Source: Paenibacillus mucilaginosus 3016
Lineage (GTDB): Bacteria > Bacillota > Bacilli > Paenibacillales > NBRC-103111
DNA length: 64,000 nt
Assembly: GCF_000250655.1 (NCBI RefSeq)
Contig: NC_016935.1
Location: 3,862,001 to 3,926,000, forward strand
Direction of reading: 5' to 3'
How positions within the stretch are numbered: position 1 is the stretch's first letter; each line of letters opens with the position of its first letter. The position numbers and the translations under genes are program-made. Below, in pieces: positions 34,622 through 43,479 of the stretch. The notes under the pieces were generated by a model, which made no database searches, was not told the DNA's origin, and saw only the letters and a program-made list of their open reading frames with translations.

Positions 34622-35998
34622 ATGTCAAACTATCGGTTAACGGTTGGGGAGTACAGCCTGAACTGGGGAACCCCGATCCGCCTCGACCCAGCGCCTGCCG
34701 CGGGGAATGCCTTAACCCGTCAGCCCGGCGGGGAGTGGGACTGGGACCTGCCCGAGGGCGTGTATCTGGCGAGGGATCTTGTTCGCGAGCTGGCCGTGCT
34801 GCTGGACTCGGTGGTCGAGCAGCTTGGAGGAGCGGCCGGTTACGAACCCTTGCTGGACAATGTGAAGGCGAGCCTCGCCCTCTCGGGGAGAGAATCGGTA
34901 CTGCAGCTGGATTCGTTGAGGCTTGCCGACCCGGCGCGAACCGAGCTTGCCGGACAGGCACGAAGGATCGGGGATACCCTGGCCCGCTGGGCGGGAGAGC
35001 AGGCCGGGGAAGGGCCGCGGGCGGATAAGGCGATTCTGGGAAGGGTTCGATTCCGCAGCCGGTGCGATCATCACCTGTGGACGCCCCTCGTAACGGATAT
35101 CCTGACCGGGCCAAGTGGAGGTCCTTCCGTTATGCAGCTGTTCAACGAATATCTGCATCAGCTGGTGCTGTTGAGAGACCTGCTGCTTCCTTACGAGAAT
35201 TGGCAAGAGGTTCCCATCGGGATAGAGCGCCGGGGGAAGGGGAAGGGCCTTCGGTACACGGAGCAGGCCCGGGCCGCCTTCCTTGCGGAATTCCTGATGA
35301 GCAGGCCGTCCCACCTTTCCCTTCTGGGGTATGCACAGAGTGGTTTGGCTCCGGAGTTATCCGCGCCGGGATACGGCTTTCAGTACCGTTACGGCACGAT
35401 CCTGCCGGCCAGCCTGGGAAGGCATCCCGCAGACAGCCGGAGATTCCTGCTCGGCTGGTATCCGGTCCGGACCGTACCGCACACGGTAGACGTAGGGGCA
35501 TCCGCGGTCTTCGATTACGTCTACCCTGACTACTATTCCGCACCGCGAAGTCATGCAGATGCGGGAGCGGCAGCCGGCCGTACGCACGAGGGTGACCTAC
35601 GCGGAATCCGGGAAGCCTTGCTGGAGGTGACCCCGGCGGAGGGTGAAACAGGCCGGGTACAGATCCACTACCGGCTGCAGATCGGCTCCCAAGCCTATCG
35701 TGTGGATCTTGGACAGCTCCTTCGGGGGCACCGTTACCTGTACCTTGCCGGACCGAACCAGCCATCGGAAGAGGGCACGAGACTTACGGCTGCGGCTGTG
35801 CTGGCTCAACCCGGTCTGGTCCATACGGGCAGCGGTACCCATCACATCTCTGCGGGAAATAATCCGCTTGTGGTCTGGGCCCTGCTCGGAAAGCTGTATC
35901 CGGAGAATGTGATCCTGCTGCACGGAGAGGTCAACGAGAAGCTTCAAGGGGCAGGAGGATCAGGCAAAGGGTTCGGGGCAAAGTTCGTGATCTTCTGA
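34622..35998 (+). CDS. Uncharacterised protein, 458 residues
   Basis: I do not recognise this protein. It has no signal peptide or membrane segment. The first third is moderately helical; the last third is strand-rich (VQIHYRLQIGSQAYRVDLGQLLRGHRYLYLAG). A region with several glycines and basic residues (RRGKGKGLRYTEQARAAF, about 200) could bind an anionic ligand. The ribosome site GGAGAGGAGG is 5-14 nt before the ATG. It is monocistronic, ending 14 bp before the convergent HxlR gene. Confidence 0.6.
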   Translation: MSNYRLTVGEYSLNWGTPIRLDPAPAAGNALTRQPGGEWDWDLPEGVYLARDLVRELAVLLDSVVEQLGGAAGYEPLLDNVKASLALSGRESVLQLDSLRLADPARTELAGQARRIGDTLARWAGEQAGEGPRADKAILGRVRFRSRCDHHLWTPLVTDILTGPSGGPSVMQLFNEYLHQLVLLRDLLLPYENWQEVPIGIERRGKGKGLRYTEQARAAFLAEFLMSRPSHLSLLGYAQSGLAPELSAPGYGFQYRYGTILPASLGRHPADSRRFLLGWYPVRTVPHTVDVGASAVFDYVYPDYYSAPRSHADAGAAAGRTHEGDLRGIREALLEVTPAEGETGRVQIHYRLQIGSQAYRVDLGQLLRGHRYLYLAGPNQPSEEGTRLTAAAVLAQPGLVHTGSGTHHISAGNNPLVVWALLGKLYPENVILLHGEVNEKLQGAGGSGKGFGAKFVIF

Positions 35999-36012
35999 TG
36001 GGCTTTACGCCA

Positions 36013-36375
36013 TTAGGCGTGTTGATCTTCCGTGCGGAGGGGATCCGAGTTGAAGTTCTCCACGTAATCCGCCCCGTATTCGCAGAGCATCTTCAGCATG
36101 GGAACCAGACGGCAACCGTATTCGGACAAGTAATATTCCACCTTCGGAGGGGCAACCGGGTAGACCTTGCGTACGATCAGGCCGTCGTTCTCCAGATCCC
36201 GGAGCTGTGCGGTCAGCATCTTCTGGGTGGTGCCGGGCATCAGCTTCTGAAGCTCGTGAAAGCGAAAGGTGTTCTCTGACAGGTAGCTCAGGATCAAGAT
36301 TTTCCATTTGCCGCTGATCAATTCCAGGGTGATTTCAGAGGCGCACCGGTAGTGGTTGTTTCGGAATGAGATCAA
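36013..36375 (-). CDS. HxlR family winged-helix transcriptional regulator
   Basis: This 120-residue protein is a complete HxlR domain: SEITLELISGKWKILILSYLSENTFRFHELQKLMPGTTQKMLTAQLRDLENDGLIVRKVYP, then PPKVEYYLSEYGCRLVPML. HxlR proteins are dimeric and often sense electrophiles or thiol stress; one Cys is near the N-terminus (RCASE, about residue 11), the position used by redox-sensing relatives. A TTG start at 36375 lies 6 nt after GGGAGG. Its target gene is not evident; the nearest candidates are the convergent unknown gene and the methyltransferase at 36666. Confidence 0.86.
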   Translation of the reverse strand: MISFRNNHYRCASEITLELISGKWKILILSYLSENTFRFHELQKLMPGTTQKMLTAQLRDLENDGLIVRKVYPVAPPKVEYYLSEYGCRLVPMLKMLCEYGADYVENFNSDPLRTEDQHA

Positions 36376-36665
36376 ATCGAACCTCCCGTCTGCCCATAAA
36401 ATCAGGCAAGTGCATTGGAATAATGTGAATTATAGCAAATGCCCCTAAGGGCTTCAAGGCAGGGGCCATGAATCGGGAGGGTCCTCCCCTGACCGCAGCG
36501 GGACAAATCGGAGCGGCCGCTGCTACAAGGAACGGACCGGCTCGGCCGGAAGGGCAGCCATCGCGCAGGAGGCCCTCCGGTTTTTTTGTGTATAACGGAT
36601 TTTTTCCTTTGCGGACCCGAAGCCGCTCCCGTACAATGTAGCGAGTACCCAAGAGGAGCGATTTC
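36376..36665 (+). promoter_or_regulatory. Structured leader with terminator-like hairpin upstream of methyltransferase
   Basis: This 290-bp region is the leader of the plus-strand methyltransferase. It contains GCCCCTAAGGGC, GGGAGG/CCTCCC and, at 36546-36580, CCGGAAGGGC / GCCCTCCGG followed by TTTTTTT (36581-36587). No gene on the plus strand ends here, so the terminator-like element may regulate transcription through attenuation. No known riboswitch consensus was recognised. Confidence 0.45.
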
Positions 36666-37421
36666 ATGGACCGTAACAAATTTTCGATGATTGCCCACCG
36701 GCATCATGTTTTTTATAATCCGCTGAGTGAACCGAAGCTGGCCCGCATGCTGGAGCGGATGGGACTGCAGACAGGGGCCCATGTTCTGGATGTGGGAGCC
36801 GGGCAGGGGGAGCTGGCGCTCAGAACCATAGAACGGTTCGGAGTGAAGGTGACTGCGCTGGAGCTCAGTGAGGAGATTACGGAGCTCGGCCGGACCCGCG
36901 CGAAGGGCCGGGCGGCGGACGGGTCGCTGAACTACAGGGTGGGCGATGCCCAGGAAGCCGTCATGACGATCCCGGAGGGAAGCTTTGATGCGGCGCTGTG
37001 CGTGGGTTCCTCCCATGCACTCGGCGGACGGGATGCCGCGCTCCGCGAGCTCTTGCGGCTGCTGAAGCCAGGCGGAATGCTGCTGCTCGGCGAAGGGTAC
37101 TGGAAGATGAAGCCGGCTGCGGCTTACCTCGAAGCGCTCGGGGGAGCGGAGGAATCCGAGCTGACGAGCCATGCGGGCAACGTGTCGGCAGGGGAAGAGG
37201 CCGGGTTCCATCCGGTCTGGGCCGCTGTGACGAGCGAGGATGAATGGGACGAGTACGAATGGCTGTATGCCAAATCGATCGAAGACTATGCGCTGGAACG
37301 GCCGGACGATCCGGATGTGCCCGCGATGCTGGAGCGCAGCCGCCGGTGGCGCAGCACCTATATGACCTGGGGCCGGGACACGCTCGGCTTTGGCATGTAT
37401 TTGTTCCGCAAACCGGTGTAG
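36666..37421 (+). CDS. Class I SAM-dependent methyltransferase
   Basis: This 251-residue protein has motif I VLDVGAGQGELALRTIE (about residues 40-56), motif II VTALELSEEI, a motif around VGDAQEAVMTIPEGSFDAALCVGSSHALGG and LLRLLKPGGMLLLGEGYWKM (about 130-150). A Trp-rich C-terminal region probably forms the substrate cap. AGAGGAG precedes the ATG at 10 nt. Upstream lies a structured leader. Substrate unknown. Confidence 0.83.
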   Translation: MDRNKFSMIAHRHHVFYNPLSEPKLARMLERMGLQTGAHVLDVGAGQGELALRTIERFGVKVTALELSEEITELGRTRAKGRAADGSLNYRVGDAQEAVMTIPEGSFDAALCVGSSHALGGRDAALRELLRLLKPGGMLLLGEGYWKMKPAAAYLEALGGAEESELTSHAGNVSAGEEAGFHPVWAAVTSEDEWDEYEWLYAKSIEDYALERPDDPDVPAMLERSRRWRSTYMTWGRDTLGFGMYLFRKPV

Positions 37422-37553
37422 CTGCGGCTTAGGCCTCGTACCCCGGGTGAACTTCCGCCTTGACCTTGTCCGGAGAGAAGGCCGGCAATGAATCCGGCAT
37501 TCTTAGCAACCTTTGGCTGCTCAAGGAAGTCTAGGGGGCAGGAGGTTGTGCGA

Positions 37554-38267
37554 ATGCAGAGAAGCATGAGAAGAAGGATGACAAGGTGGACGATAACCAC
37601 TGGGGCGGCTGTTCTCACGGCCCTGCTGCTGACCGGCTGCGGGCAGCAGGCGCTTCAGGACTTGAAGGAAGCAGCCGCAAGGGAAGCGGCGGCTTCGAAT
37701 CAAGCCTCCGACCAAGCCTCTGACCCGCTGAAGAGCGTATCGCCGGAGGTGCTGGAGGGCCTGCTCTGGAAGCATGACGGGCTGCAGTCCGTATTCCGGC
37801 AGCACGGGGTAAGGCCTCTCGGGTCAGGCATGAATGAGAGGGGGGCTTACCTGGAGGTCCGGCGGATCGGCGAGCACGATAGAACACTGACAGAGAGGGA
37901 GATCGAAGCCTTCAGGCAATCGGTATACAAGGCCGCGGGCGGCCGGTTTCCGCTGAAGATTACGGTCCGCACGCTGGCGGCACAGCCGGACATGACGGGC
38001 AGGGTGACCGCCATCGACGGGGAAGGCAGGCTGTTGATCGTCTCGACGGACCGCTTTCTGGATCAGGAGCGCACGCGGCCGGATGCCGACTGGTACCGTA
38101 TGGCGGACGATGCGGAGATAACGGCGGACGGCAGACGGCTTCAGGCCGCAGAGATCCCCATCGGATCGGCCGTGGAAGCCTGGAGCGAAGGGATGATGCT
38201 GACCAGCTATCCCGGCCAGACAACGGGCCTGCGCCTCGTAGTCAAGGCGACGCACAGGGAACCGTGA
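37554..38267 (+). CDS. DUF3221 domain-containing lipoprotein
   Basis: The 237-residue protein has a basic N-terminus and a lipobox LLLTGC (Cys about 29). After a linker of Gln, Ala and Ser, the C-terminal half (about 140-235: TGRVTAIDGEGRLLIVS, EITADGRRLQAAEIPIGSAVEAWSEG) fits DUF3221, an OB-like domain common in Paenibacillus and Bacillus lipoproteins. GGCAGGAGG precedes the ATG at 37554; a GTG lies 9 bp earlier. The stop overlaps the next gene's GTG (GTGA), so the two are coupled. Function unknown. Confidence 0.76.
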   Translation: MQRSMRRRMTRWTITTGAAVLTALLLTGCGQQALQDLKEAAAREAAASNQASDQASDPLKSVSPEVLEGLLWKHDGLQSVFRQHGVRPLGSGMNERGAYLEVRRIGEHDRTLTEREIEAFRQSVYKAAGGRFPLKITVRTLAAQPDMTGRVTAIDGEGRLLIVSTDRFLDQERTRPDADWYRMADDAEITADGRRLQAAEIPIGSAVEAWSEGMMLTSYPGQTTGLRLVVKATHREP

Positions 38268-38488
38268 CGGGGCTGTCCATGTCCGGTGAGGGAGTGAACG
38301 CCATGCACACGATCGGCATCAATGGGGTGACGTACCGGCTGCTGGCTTCCGCCCGGGTATGGGAGAAAGGAGGGCAGGTGGGCTTCTCCGAGCTGAAGGA
38401 AGGACGCAGAGCGAAGGTTTGGTTTACGGGTCTGGAGATCGGAGAGGGGAAGACCGTGAGCCAGATCGTGCTGCTGGACGGGGAGTAA
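38264..38488 (+). CDS. Small protein coupled to the DUF3221 lipoprotein
   Basis: This 74-residue protein starts with a GTG overlapping the preceding stop codon. It has no recognised domain. Its pattern (IGINGVTYRLLASARVWEKGGQVGFSELKEGRRAKVWFTGLEIGEGKTVSQIVLLDGE; given here only as features) resembles one OB-like beta barrel, similar in design to the DUF3221 domain of its neighbour, so it may be a diverged partner. No signal peptide is visible. Confidence that it is expressed rests on the overlap and codon use. Confidence 0.55.
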   Translation: MTGLSMSGEGVNAMHTIGINGVTYRLLASARVWEKGGQVGFSELKEGRRAKVWFTGLEIGEGKTVSQIVLLDGE

Positions 38489-38651
38489 CCCTTGAGTGAA
38501 GGTGAAGCTGCTCCGGTCCGTATTGACCCGAATCCCTTGCCGGCTGCCCGGCAGATATCGAGCGCTAATCGCGCAGCAGGCATGGTTCAGGCCGCGGCTC
38601 TTTAGTTCGAGCTTGCGGCCTTTGCCTGTTTCCCGCTTTCCGTGCGGCGTT
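38489..38651. other. Intergenic region with weak hairpin
   Basis: An imperfect stem, AGGCCGCGGCTC paired with GAGCTTGCGGCCT (about 38592-38618), followed by CTTTGCCTGTTTCC, may terminate transcription between the convergent genes. No gene is seen. Confidence 0.4.
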
Positions 38652-39521
38652 CTACTCATAAAATATGGCATCGTAAGGAAACTCGAGCGTTTTCATCCGG
38701 TATTCCTTCGGGGTCATCGCCATATAATGGCGGAATACTTTGCCGAAGTAGCTCGGGCTCTCGAAGCCGCAGCGCCGCCCGATCTCGTGGATCGGCAGTT
38801 CCGTGGTACGGAGCAGGGCGACCGCGGCTTCCACCCTCCGGTCCCGCAGGTAAGCCAGCGGCGAAGTGCGCTCCGACTTTTGGAACAGCCTGCACAAGTG
38901 ATGCTTGTTCACCCCGCAGTGCCCGGACAGGGTCTCCAGCGTGACCGGCAGGGCGTAATTCTCCTTCATGTACCGCTTGGCCTTTTCGATCATTGTACTG
39001 GAGGTTTCGCTGATTTCCTTGCCGTCATCCGTGCTCGTTCGGACCAAGGTCAGCATCCACTCGTATACCTGGGCGGAGAGCAGGTACTTGTCGGTCACCT
39101 TCTCTTCGGCGATCATCCGGAAGAGCCTCCAGAAGCCTTCAATCACCGGAGAGTCGGTCTCTCTTCGGATCACCGGCCCCTCCCGGGCAGTGACGAGATC
39201 CCAGAGGCGGGTCGCTTCTTCGCCCCGGATATTCAGCCAGATCACCTCCCATGGTTCTCCCCCTTCAGGAAAATAGTATCGGTGACGGCCCGGCACCTTG
39301 ATCAGAAAGCCGGAACCCTTCGGCAGGGGATAGCTCTGCTGTTCATACTCGATGCAGCCCTGACCGCTGAGGGTGTACTGGAAAATTACATGTCCGGTGT
39401 CCGGCCGCTCTTCACCGGCAAAGCTGTACGCCGGGCTGTTGATGGTCTGCCAGCCAATCGAGTCGATAGTCAATATCGAACGATCTTCATTTCGGAATCC
39501 ATACGAGGCAGGGGTTAGCAC
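38652..39521 (-). CDS. AraC family transcriptional regulator (glycosidase control)
   Basis: This 289-residue protein has an N-terminal cupin-type sensor (GSGFLIKVPGRHRYYFPEGGEPWEVIWLNIRG, about residues 68-100) and two AraC motifs: LPVTLETLSGHCGVNKHHLCRLFQKSERTSPLAYLRDRRVE (about 190-230) and LPIHEIGRRCGFESPSYFGKVFRHYMAMTPKEYR. It is divergent from a GH31 glycosidase gene, and a GH78 gene follows, so it is the probable activator of that pair. Confidence 0.86.
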   Translation of the reverse strand: MLTPASYGFRNEDRSILTIDSIGWQTINSPAYSFAGEERPDTGHVIFQYTLSGQGCIEYEQQSYPLPKGSGFLIKVPGRHRYYFPEGGEPWEVIWLNIRGEEATRLWDLVTAREGPVIRRETDSPVIEGFWRLFRMIAEEKVTDKYLLSAQVYEWMLTLVRTSTDDGKEISETSSTMIEKAKRYMKENYALPVTLETLSGHCGVNKHHLCRLFQKSERTSPLAYLRDRRVEAAVALLRTTELPIHEIGRRCGFESPSYFGKVFRHYMAMTPKEYRMKTLEFPYDAIFYE

Positions 39522-39638
39522 AGCTCAATGTTCCTCCTTGCCAAAGTCAATATTGTTATATTATAAGTCACAACTTTAAGATTGTCCTCCCCGGCGTCCG
39601 GATGTAAGCTCATGTGTAGTAGAGAGGGAGTGATAGGT

Positions 39639-41162
39639 GTGACGAATGAAGAGCTCGTGCTTGAGCTTCTGCCTGACGAGTATTGGTGGGGAGGACGGAC
39701 GGCCGATGGACGAAGCATGCCCTATGGTTCGTCCTTGTTCATCGTGGACCTGGCCACCGACCTGGGGGGAAATCAAGCCTGCCCCTTACTGATTTCGAGT
39801 AAAGGCCGTTATGTGTGGAGCGGGGAGCCCTTTGCTTTCGCGTTCGAACGAAGCCATCTGAAAGTGATCGGCCCGGGACCGCTTATCCAGGGCGAGGGCT
39901 ATGAAACTTTGCGCGGGGCGTACGGCTATGCATCCCGCACCTTTTTTCCACCGGTGCCTTCGATTCCGGAAGAACTGCTGTTCACCGCTCCCCAATACAA
40001 TCTGTGGATCGAGCTGCTGTATGAGCCGACGCAGGAGAAGGTGCTGCAGTATGCAGGAGATGTGCTCGCCCATGGGATGCCTCCGGGTGTGATCATGATT
40101 GACGACAACTGGCATGAGCCTTACGGGACATGGACGTTTCACTCCGGCCGGTTCCCGGACCCTGGGCGTATGGTTCAGGAGCTGCATGCCATGGGCTTCA
40201 AGGTGATGCTCTGGGTGTGTCCCTTCGTTAGTCCGGATTCGCTTACCTTTCGCAGGCTGGAGCCGACTGGGATCCTCTTGAAGGACCGCAGCGGCAGGAC
40301 GGCGATTCGAAAATGGTGGAACGGCTGCAGCGCGGTGCTCGACTGCACCAACCCGCAGGCCGTACGGTGGATTCACGAACAGCTGGAAGCGCTTCAGCGA
40401 GACTATGGGATTGACGGCTTCAAGTTCGATGCCGGCGATCCGGAGTTCTATGAACCGGACGACCTCAGCTATGTCCCCGGCACCACGCGCAACGGCCACT
40501 GCGAGGCATGGGCCAGGATCGGGCTGAGCTATCCCCTCAATGAATACCGCGCCTGCTGGAAGCTCGCAGGACAGCCCCTGGCTCAGCGGCTTAAGGACAA
40601 GAACCATGAATGGGAAGGCAATGGTCTGGACAGCTTGATCCCGGACGGCTTGGCGCAGGGTCTTCTCGGCTATGCCTATACCTGCCCCGATATGATTGGC
40701 GGCGGGCAGTATGAGAGCTTCTCCGTGGACCGGTTGGATCCTGAGCTGTTTGTGCGTTATGCCCAGTGCTCCGCCCTGTTCCCGATGATGCAGTTCTCCG
40801 CAGCCCCTTGGCGGGTTCTGGATGAGGAGTACCTGCGTTACTGCATCGAAGCGGCCCGATTGCACGCGCGGTTCGGATCTGAAATTCGGGAGCTTGCCAA
40901 GGCAGCATCCGTCACCGGAGAGCCGATACTGCGCCACATGGCTTATGAATTCCCGGGGGAAGGCATGGAAGCCGTCCAGGATCAGTTCATGCTGGGCAGC
41001 ACGCTGCTTGTGGCTCCTGTGGTGACCCGGGGGGCGAGAGCGCGACAGGTGATGTTCCCGGCCGGTACGTGGGCGGGAGATGACGGCAGTGTGGTGGTTG
41101 GGCCTGCGAACCTGCTCATCGACGTGCCGCTGGGCCGGCTGCCCTGGTACAGGAAGCAGTAA
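39639..41162 (+). CDS. Glycoside hydrolase family 31 (alpha-glucosidase/xylosidase-like)
   Basis: This 507-residue protein has the GH31 barrel: PQYNLWIELLYEPTQEKVLQYAGDVLAHGMPPGVIMIDDNWHEPYG, and the catalytic nucleophile in DGFKFDAGDPEF (Asp about 264). PDMIGGGQYESF (about 365) carries a conserved acid/base-side segment. The short N-terminal jelly-roll and the absence of a long C-terminal region make it compact compared with typical 700-800-residue enzymes. No signal peptide, so it is intracellular. The GTG at 39639 is chosen (GGGAGTGATAGGT upstream). It is divergent from AraC and followed by GH78 after 72 bp. Substrate could be an alpha-glucoside or alpha-galactoside. Confidence 0.78.
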   Translation: MTNEELVLELLPDEYWWGGRTADGRSMPYGSSLFIVDLATDLGGNQACPLLISSKGRYVWSGEPFAFAFERSHLKVIGPGPLIQGEGYETLRGAYGYASRTFFPPVPSIPEELLFTAPQYNLWIELLYEPTQEKVLQYAGDVLAHGMPPGVIMIDDNWHEPYGTWTFHSGRFPDPGRMVQELHAMGFKVMLWVCPFVSPDSLTFRRLEPTGILLKDRSGRTAIRKWWNGCSAVLDCTNPQAVRWIHEQLEALQRDYGIDGFKFDAGDPEFYEPDDLSYVPGTTRNGHCEAWARIGLSYPLNEYRACWKLAGQPLAQRLKDKNHEWEGNGLDSLIPDGLAQGLLGYAYTCPDMIGGGQYESFSVDRLDPELFVRYAQCSALFPMMQFSAAPWRVLDEEYLRYCIEAARLHARFGSEIRELAKAASVTGEPILRHMAYEFPGEGMEAVQDQFMLGSTLLVAPVVTRGARARQVMFPAGTWAGDDGSVVVGPANLLIDVPLGRLPWYRKQ

Positions 41163-41234
41163 ACACAGCTGGGATCAAGGTCGTGGAAGGAAGATCAGGA
41201 TGTGAAAATCAGGGAATGAGGAGGGAGCTTCAGC

Positions 41235-42932
41235 ATGATTCCGTCATGGGAAGCCTTGAAGGTAACAAAGGAGCCGCGAACCCGTTATTACATCGATCCG
41301 GTCAGGATCGTATGGCAGTCGGAGGACGAGAGCCCGGCGATCGAACGCGCGGAGCTGCTGCTGACAGGCCGGGACGGCCAGTCGGTGCTGAGCACGTCCA
41401 TGGAGAAGGCGTGTATTTTCCGCCATGAGGGGAACGCTCCGGGCATCCTGCTTGATTTTGGCACGGAGCTCCATGGAGGGGTACAGATCTGCATTGCAGG
41501 CGGCAGCAAGAAGGATACGCGAACGGCCAGGATTCGGGTCCGGTTCGGGGAATCGGCGATGGAAGCGATGAGCGAGCTGGGCGGGACGACGAATGCGACG
41601 AACAATCATGCCGTGAGAGACGGGATCTTCGAAGTCAGCTTCATGGGGGCCGAAGAGCTCGGGAACACCGGGTTCCGGTTTGTCCGGATTGATTTTCTGG
41701 ACGAAGGGCACTTCATCCAGTTGCTTAGCATTCGTGCCGTGGCGGTGATGCATGATCTCGAGTATAAGGGCAGCTTCCGCTGCAGCGACGAATTGCTAAA
41801 CCGGATTTGGGCAGCAGGCGCCTATACCGTGCATCTGAATATGCAGGATTACTTGTGGGACGGCATCAAAAGGGACCGGCTGGTGTGGACGGGCGACATG
41901 CACCCGGAGACCTCGACACTGCAGGCTGTGTTCGGGTCTCATGAGGTCGTGCCGCGGAGTCTGGACTTCATCCGGGACGAGAGCCCGCTGCCGGACTGGA
42001 TGACGACCTTCCCCACGTATTCCATCTGGTGGGTCCTTGTGCATCACGACTGGTACATGCATAACGGGAATTTGGAGTATCTGCTGGAGCAAAAGACTTA
42101 TATGACGGGGCTGCTCCGCCAGCTGGCGGATTGCGTGCTTGAGGACGGAACCGCGGACATTCCGAATCCGTTCCTGGATTGGCCTTCTTCCACGAACCCG
42201 GAAGGCGTGCGGGCGGGAACGCATGCCTTGTTCATTTGGTGCATGATGGCGGGAGCCAAGCTGTGCGGGGTGATGGAGGAACATGACACGGCGGAGCTCT
42301 GCCGGCAGACCGAGGCCAGGCTTCGACAGGCGCTGCCGGATCATAATCACAGCAAGCAGGCGGCCTCCCTGCAGGCTCTGGTCGGACTGCTCGACCCTCA
42401 GCAGGCGAACCGAGAGGTGATCGCGCCGGATTCGCCGAGGGCCTATTCGACCTTCTATGGCTACTATATCCTTAAGGCACGCGGCGAGGCGGGGGATATT
42501 CAAGGCAGCCTGGACAGCATCCGGTCCTATTGGGGCGGGATGCTCTCGCTTGGGGCGACCACGTTCTGGGAGGACTTCGATATCGAGTGGCTGAACAACG
42601 CAGCGCGGATCGACGAGCTGACGCCCCAAGGGAAGGTCGACGTGCACGGCTCCTACGGTGGATACTGCTACCAGGGCTACCGGCACAGCTTGTGCCACGG
42701 CTGGGCCTCGGGACCGACAGCCTGGCTGTCCGAGTATGTGCTCGGCATCCGTCCGCTGGAGCCGGGCTGCCGGACCGTCCGTGTCGCTCCGCAGCTGGGC
42801 GATCTGACATGGGCGGAGGGCACCTTCCCGACCCCGCACGGCATCGTAAGGGTGAAGCATACGAAGCGGCCGGACGGCACCGTACACTCGGATATTACCG
42901 CGCCGGAGGGTGTGACGGTGGTGAGGGCTTGA
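41235..42932 (+). CDS. Alpha-L-rhamnosidase-like glycoside hydrolase (GH78)
   Basis: The 565-residue protein resembles GH78: SDELLNRIWAAGAYTVHLNMQDYLWDGIKRDRLVWTGDMHPE (about residues 184-222) carries the DGxxRDRxxWxGD motif typical of the (alpha/alpha)6 barrel with catalytic acidic residues, and TFWEDFDIEW (about 443) another conserved acid. A C-terminal SQ-type beta domain ends the protein (LEPGCRTVRVAPQLGDLTWAEG). It is shorter than many GH78 enzymes and lacks a signal peptide. It follows a GH31 gene, suggesting intracellular hydrolysis of a rhamnose-containing oligosaccharide; no transporter gene is present in the window. Confidence 0.8.
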   Translation: MIPSWEALKVTKEPRTRYYIDPVRIVWQSEDESPAIERAELLLTGRDGQSVLSTSMEKACIFRHEGNAPGILLDFGTELHGGVQICIAGGSKKDTRTARIRVRFGESAMEAMSELGGTTNATNNHAVRDGIFEVSFMGAEELGNTGFRFVRIDFLDEGHFIQLLSIRAVAVMHDLEYKGSFRCSDELLNRIWAAGAYTVHLNMQDYLWDGIKRDRLVWTGDMHPETSTLQAVFGSHEVVPRSLDFIRDESPLPDWMTTFPTYSIWWVLVHHDWYMHNGNLEYLLEQKTYMTGLLRQLADCVLEDGTADIPNPFLDWPSSTNPEGVRAGTHALFIWCMMAGAKLCGVMEEHDTAELCRQTEARLRQALPDHNHSKQAASLQALVGLLDPQQANREVIAPDSPRAYSTFYGYYILKARGEAGDIQGSLDSIRSYWGGMLSLGATTFWEDFDIEWLNNAARIDELTPQGKVDVHGSYGGYCYQGYRHSLCHGWASGPTAWLSEYVLGIRPLEPGCRTVRVAPQLGDLTWAEGTFPTPHGIVRVKHTKRPDGTVHSDITAPEGVTVVRA

Positions 42933-43221
42933 CGATGGAGAGCAGAGGCATGACGGGATGAAATCAGAGCCCGGGTATGGTGAGGCAGGCTGTTGGAGCC
43001 GAAGTGCTCTGTGGATCCGGGTTTATCTGTAATTGTGTCCCGCTTGGGCGTATGACCGGCCGAGCGTTTCCCCGGCCGTCCGCTTCGTCAGAAACGCTGC
43101 TGTCTTCCACCTGGAGGGCAGCGGCTTATGGGCTTCGTTCGGACCCCTTCTTTTTGTTATTGATGACTTTACAGCAGATATGGTATCTTTATGGGAATTT
43201 CTGGTGAGTGGGGGCGGGAGC
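42933..43221. other. Intergenic region without recognised genes
   Basis: Nothing convincing is seen here apart from a ribosome site (GGGGGCGGGAG) before the GNAT fragment. Confidence 0.35.
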
Positions 43222-43392
43222 ATGAGCTTGAATCCCATATTGATACCGTTTTCTGAGGAGTTCGAGACTGAGCGGCTGATGCTGCGGGCGCCCCGGTGGG
43301 GAGAGGGCGTGCTGGTGAACGAAGCGATCTGCGAGAGCGAAGTCCCGAACCGTTTGCCGGATATCGCTCCGCTGCCGCCGACGAATGGCTGA
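43222..43392 (+). pseudogene. Truncated GNAT acetyltransferase N-terminus
   Basis: The 56-residue frame opens like a GNAT protein of the RimJ type (FSEEFETERLMLRAPRWGEGVLVNEAI) but stops after the first helix, with none of the acetyl-CoA loop. It is preceded by a good ribosome site. The mobile region with two IS elements begins about 70 bp downstream. It is probably the surviving 5' end of a deleted gene. Confidence 0.55.
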
Positions 43393-43479
43393 ACTAGTGG
43401 GGGATGGGCGTATCACCAGTCCGCTGATTTGCCTGCGCTGCCCCGCCGGACTCACCGCTGCAAAATAACGGAACTGTAG

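Noticed and set aside
36376..36665. T-box leader
   Set aside because: The AGGGTGGNACCGCG motif is absent.
41163..41234. Small gene between GH31 and GH78
   Set aside because: Only short spurious frames are present.
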